A stretch of 27,605 nt of DNA, from the NCBI GenBank assembly GCA_039028695.1, contig JBCCHN010000063.1:1-27605 (forward strand), written 5' to 3'. Below are positions 24,655 to 27,605 of this stretch, piece after piece. The stretch comes from JANQKX01 sp039028695 (GTDB lineage Bacteria; Pseudomonadota; Alphaproteobacteria; Kiloniellales; Kiloniellaceae). Position 1 is the stretch's first letter; each line of letters begins with the position of its first letter. The notes under the pieces are model-generated. The model saw only the letters and a list, made by a program, of their open reading frames with translations, did not search any database and had not been told where the DNA came from. The translations under genes were made by a program, and so were the position numbers.

Positions 24655-25084
24655 CGCCGTCAAGACTAGCTATATACCTGAAAATTGCGAGTGTTTTTTG
24701 ATTTCGACCAAAGCCCGCTTTGTCCGCATTGCTGACATTGGGTAGCAGGCTGCTTTAATACAATTCAAGAGCCCTAAGTTCGAAAGCCCAGTTTTTCGCG
24801 CTTTACAGGCGTTCTAGTGACAGGTCTCGTTGAGCTGTGTCCCGGCCGGCTGCGCAATCACTCGTCAGCAAGCTGACAGAAATCAGGAAATTCCGGTACT
24901 CATCTGTCAGCGGGCGTGCGCTCAGCCCACTGGACAGGGCAGAACCAGATCCAATACGGAACTCGATCGGCCGTAGAATTGGCAACTCATGAACTTTCGA
25001 CAATTGGGGCGATACAGATCAGGTTGATTGAACTTGGAGCGCCCTAAAATCTTGTAGGGTCGGCTTGCCTTAGAACCTTGGGCC
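24655..25084. other. Intergenic region without a convincing gene
   Basis: About 430 bases separate the EamA gene from the amino-acid-type binding protein. A minus-strand frame at 24803-25003 has no recognisable motif or ribosome binding site and was not accepted. No repeat copy was seen here. Confidence 0.5.
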
Positions 25085-25849
25085 CTAGAAGCCGTATCGC
25101 GCCCGAATATCGCTGTAATCTTTGGTTTCCTTGAACTCCCTGAGTGCGGCCGAGAATCTAGATGCGAGTTCCTCATGCCCCGGTTTTTGGCTGAAAAAGA
25201 GGTAACCCGGCGTTTCCGACAGGCTGGGCAAGAGGGGGCGGATCTGATCCTGGATGCCAAGTTTTCGACCATCGGCGGCCATGGGCAATACGCTGTCTAG
25301 CACGGTATCTAGTTTGCCGCTTATGAGCTGCTGGAGAAGAGCATCACGATTATTGACCTCTCGGCGCTTCATCCCACCGGCCTCGAGCGCTTTATCTACG
25401 TCGCCAAAAGAGTAGCCTTTGACCGACCCAAACGATTTACCCGTTAGGCCTGCTATTTCCGATGTCTGCAGGGGCGAATCTGCCCGCACAAAAAGGGTCG
25501 CATCGTAGGTAAGTAAAGGCTCGTCGGGATAGTAGCTGTAAGCAGCTCTTTCGCTGTTATGCGTTCCACAGAGGCCAGCATCTACCCGTTTTTTTTCGAC
25601 TAATAATAGGACACGGACCCAGGGAACACGAACAAACTCAACTTCCTCCCCCATGTGCCGAATGGCGCCCGCAGCAGTTTCTGGACAGGGTCCGGAAGGT
25701 TCACCGTCTACCCAAACATAATAGGGCGCCCAATCTTTGTCTTCGACAGCGATTGTGATCGGCTCGGCATGAGCCAACTGTGTAAAGAGTGAGACCAGCA
25801 ATGCGTACACCGCGGAGCTGCTCCAGGCAAAGAGGCGAATCTTATTCAT
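25085..25849 (-). CDS. Periplasmic amino-acid-type substrate-binding protein (SBP_bac_3)
   Basis: This 254-residue protein has a Sec signal (KIRLFAWSSSAVYALLVSLF, cleavage after AHA near residue 28) and then the two-lobed fold of family 3 binding proteins: ITIAVEDKDWAPYYVWVDGE as the first strand region, PWVRVLLLVEKKRVDAGLC for the R/D-G-A motif, a hinge crossing near TYDATLFVRADSPL, and GKSFGSVKGYSFG opening the second lobe. It lacks permease neighbours, so it is either fed to a remote transporter or is of the sensory type. The ATG at 25849 is chosen over a TTG six bases upstream. The gene follows the cyclase gene on the same strand at a distance of about 160 bases, so a shared transcript is possible but not shown. 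Confidence 0.88.
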   Translation of the reverse strand: MNKIRLFAWSSSAVYALLVSLFTQLAHAEPITIAVEDKDWAPYYVWVDGEPSGPCPETAAGAIRHMGEEVEFVRVPWVRVLLLVEKKRVDAGLCGTHNSERAAYSYYPDEPLLTYDATLFVRADSPLQTSEIAGLTGKSFGSVKGYSFGDVDKALEAGGMKRREVNNRDALLQQLISGKLDTVLDSVLPMAADGRKLGIQDQIRPLLPSLSETPGYLFFSQKPGHEELASRFSAALREFKETKDYSDIRARYGF

Positions 25850-26012
25850 TTCCAATCAAGCTTCTGGGCGATCTCCCGGATGATACTATAATTTAGCACT
25901 GTTCTGGGGTCCGAGTGTAAAATGCATTGCGCTAGATGTATTCGAGAGCTTGACCCTTTCATGTAGTGAGCATTTCCTGACAGTTTGCAAGCAACCCGCG
26001 CCGCGCGCCGAG

Positions 26013-27605
26013 TTAGGTTCTCGCCAGGTCTGTCACACTGGACCAATTGTCATCCGGTGGGCGGGCTGCGTGAGTCCAACAACGATGCAAAAATATTTGC
26101 GTTGCCCGATCATTGGGGTTGGCGCGCAATGCCGCAGTGAAATATTTGGCACCTTGTACCCACTCCCGATGCCGGTAATGGTGAAGACCCTTGCCATAGG
26201 CCTCAAGAACAGAATCCATCTCCGGGAAAGTGTTTTCACTATGGTAGTCCAAGATCTCAAAAAGCGCAGTGGGCGCTTGACGGCCTGCGACCTTGACCAG
26301 GTCCACCTCACGCATGGAGTAGGATTTGCGAAACCGCTTCGCCGTATGTTCGCTGACGAGGATTTTGGTACCATAATACTTATTCGCCGCCTCGATGCGG
26401 GAGGCCAAATTCACCTGATCGCCGATGACCGTATAGTCCATGCGCCTGGGAGACCCGATCGTACCGGCAACAACCGTCCCACTATTGATGCCAATTCCCA
26501 TATCCAAAACCGGACCAATTCTGTTGTCTTGCAAGCGGTTGAAGGCTTCAAGCCGAAGCATCATTTCGATGGCGGCATGGGCTGCATTGTCAGGGTCATC
26601 GGGCGTCACGAAAGGCGCGCCGAATACAGCCATGATAGCGTCGCCAATGAATTTATCTAAGGTCCCACCGCGTTCGAAAATTACATCCACCATGTCAGTG
26701 AAATAACTGTTGAGCGTCTCCACCATCTGCTTGGGATTCAGATCCTCGGATAGGCCGGTGAAATTGCGTATGTCGGAAAATAACACAGTGGCGTCTTGAG
26801 CAGCGCCGCCTAGGACGGACTCGCCCGCGTCCATGACCTTCTCAACTACCCGCTCGGACATGAAGCGGGCCATGGTGCCTTTGATGCGCTTTTCCCGAGT
26901 GATATCTTCCAATATGAGCATGAACCCGATTTGCCGATGCTCAACATTCTCCAGAGGTACAGCAGAGAGGTTGACGGTAACCCCCTCAGCGTCACCGATT
27001 TTCAGATCCCGGTCCGTCCAGTAAATCCCGCGTTTGCCAATTGAATTCTGATTAAAGGGCTCGGCAATCCAGGTGTTTTCCCCGGTAAAGAGATCGCCAA
27101 TAGCGGTCCCCAGTAGCTTTTGCTCATCTTGTTGTAAAATTCGTCTGGCCGCAGCATTGGCCTTGGTAACACACAAGGCGAGGTCCAGAGTGATCACGCC
27201 GTTACTGAGGTTTTCTAAAATATTTTCGTTGTAATTGCGCGCTTCGACCACCTCCTGAAAAAGGTGCGCGTTGTATAGGATTTCCGCGGCTATGGCGGCC
27301 ATGGCCGTCGCTTGCTTCAAGTCACCCGCCGAAAAGAGATCATTCTCATTACCGCTGCCCAAAATCAGGGCGCCGCTACATTGGTCGTGGGCCACCAAGG
27401 GCATGATCAAGAGTATTTTCAGATCCGGACAAGTGTTTGGCCAACGATCGTCGCTCGCCAAATCGTTGATAATCTGGCCCTTCTCCAAGTCGATGATGTC
27501 GCGAAAGAGCGGACTTGTGGTAATTTTTTGCACGACGCTTTCATCAAGATCGCCGAAAGAGTTCAGCAGGTGAAAACCTTCAGCTTTATTTTCGCAAGAT
27601 AAAAC
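26013..27605 (-). CDS. GAF-PAS adenylate cyclase (N-terminus beyond window edge)
   Basis: The frame stays open to the window edge, giving 530 visible residues, so a GTG at 27533 is not the real start. From the N-terminus there is the second half of a GAF domain (to about residue 110), a PAS domain at about 125-235 (ILENLSNGVITLDLALCVTK, ending in FMLILEDITREK), and a class III cyclase domain at about 270-445. All key cyclase residues are present: metal Asp at 278 (FSDIRNFT) and 322 (KFIGDAIMAVFG), adenine-type Lys 318 and Asp 390 (MDYTVIGD), and transition-state Asn 399 and Arg 403 (NLASRIEAAN). It should be an active adenylate cyclase. The C-terminal 80 residues look like a TPR-type helical pair (YGKGLHHYRHREWVQGAKYF). 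No membrane segment is visible in the part shown. Confidence 0.94.
   Translation of the reverse strand, partial: VLSCENKAEGFHLLNSFGDLDESVVQKITTSPLFRDIIDLEKGQIINDLASDDRWPNTCPDLKILLIMPLVAHDQCSGALILGSGNENDLFSAGDLKQATAMAAIAAEILYNAHLFQEVVEARNYNENILENLSNGVITLDLALCVTKANAAARRILQQDEQKLLGTAIGDLFTGENTWIAEPFNQNSIGKRGIYWTDRDLKIGDAEGVTVNLSAVPLENVEHRQIGFMLILEDITREKRIKGTMARFMSERVVEKVMDAGESVLGGAAQDATVLFSDIRNFTGLSEDLNPKQMVETLNSYFTDMVDVIFERGGTLDKFIGDAIMAVFGAPFVTPDDPDNAAHAAIEMMLRLEAFNRLQDNRIGPVLDMGIGINSGTVVAGTIGSPRRMDYTVIGDQVNLASRIEAANKYYGTKILVSEHTAKRFRKSYSMREVDLVKVAGRQAPTALFEILDYHSENTFPEMDSVLEAYGKGLHHYRHREWVQGAKYFTAALRANPNDRATQIFLHRCWTHAARPPDDNWSSVTDLART

Noticed and set aside
24803..25003. 66-residue minus-strand frame between the EamA and binding-protein genes
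   Set aside because: No ribosome binding site and no protein-like pattern.
25846..26046. 66-residue minus-strand frame in the cyclase to binding-protein gap
   Set aside because: It overlaps the cyclase C-terminus and the binding-protein start in another frame, with poor composition.
1..27605. CRISPR arrays, tRNA or rRNA genes, integrases, intact insertion sequences
   Set aside because: No regularly spaced direct repeats, no cloverleaf-like sequences and no transposase or integrase motifs were found by reading both strands.

Overview
The window looks like part of an alphaproteobacterial chromosome, probably a Rhodospirillales-like or marine lineage. This rests on gene types only: a class III cyclase fused to TolB-like and TPR regions, a DUF6524-like membrane protein, a 17-kDa-surface-antigen-like lipoprotein, and orphan periplasmic binding proteins. 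No rRNA, tRNA, CRISPR array, phage module or intact insertion sequence was seen. The left edge cuts a histidine kinase and the right edge cuts an adenylate cyclase.

Layout. (1) 1-5.3 kb: a two-component system of the QseBC/PmrAB type, a small membrane protein, and a translationally coupled pair made of a polyprenyl-phosphate glycosyltransferase (GT2) and a GT39/ArnT-like membrane transferase. Direct repeats with PmrA-box-like geometry lie upstream of the response regulator side and in front of the GT pair, so these genes may form one envelope-modification regulon. (2) 5.3-11 kb: many small exported or membrane proteins (a small lipoprotein, a DUF6524-like protein, a lipoprotein plus coiled-coil exported protein operon, and a Gly-rich exported protein plus LysM lipoprotein operon), with a EutQ-like cupin, one unrecognised protein and remnants of decayed genes. 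(3) 11.5-15.9 kb: one 1442-residue exported protein with FG-GAP-type repeats and two Ser/Thr-rich segments resembling the membrane-inserting strands of aerolysin/ETX-MTX2 pore formers. This is the most unusual gene here. (4) 16-24.7 kb: metabolic and regulatory genes (truncated SDR, cyclase-TolB-TPR, nitronate monooxygenase, DinB, LysR with a divergent Tat-exported peptide-type binding protein, EamA transporter), separated by four copies of a dispersed intergenic repeat with conserved hairpins. (5) 25-27.6 kb: an amino-acid-type periplasmic binding protein and a GAF-PAS adenylate cyclase.

No complete new defence or mobile system can be shown. The candidates worth following are the giant exported protein, the inferred PmrA-like regulon over the GT2/GT39 pair, and the structured repeat family.
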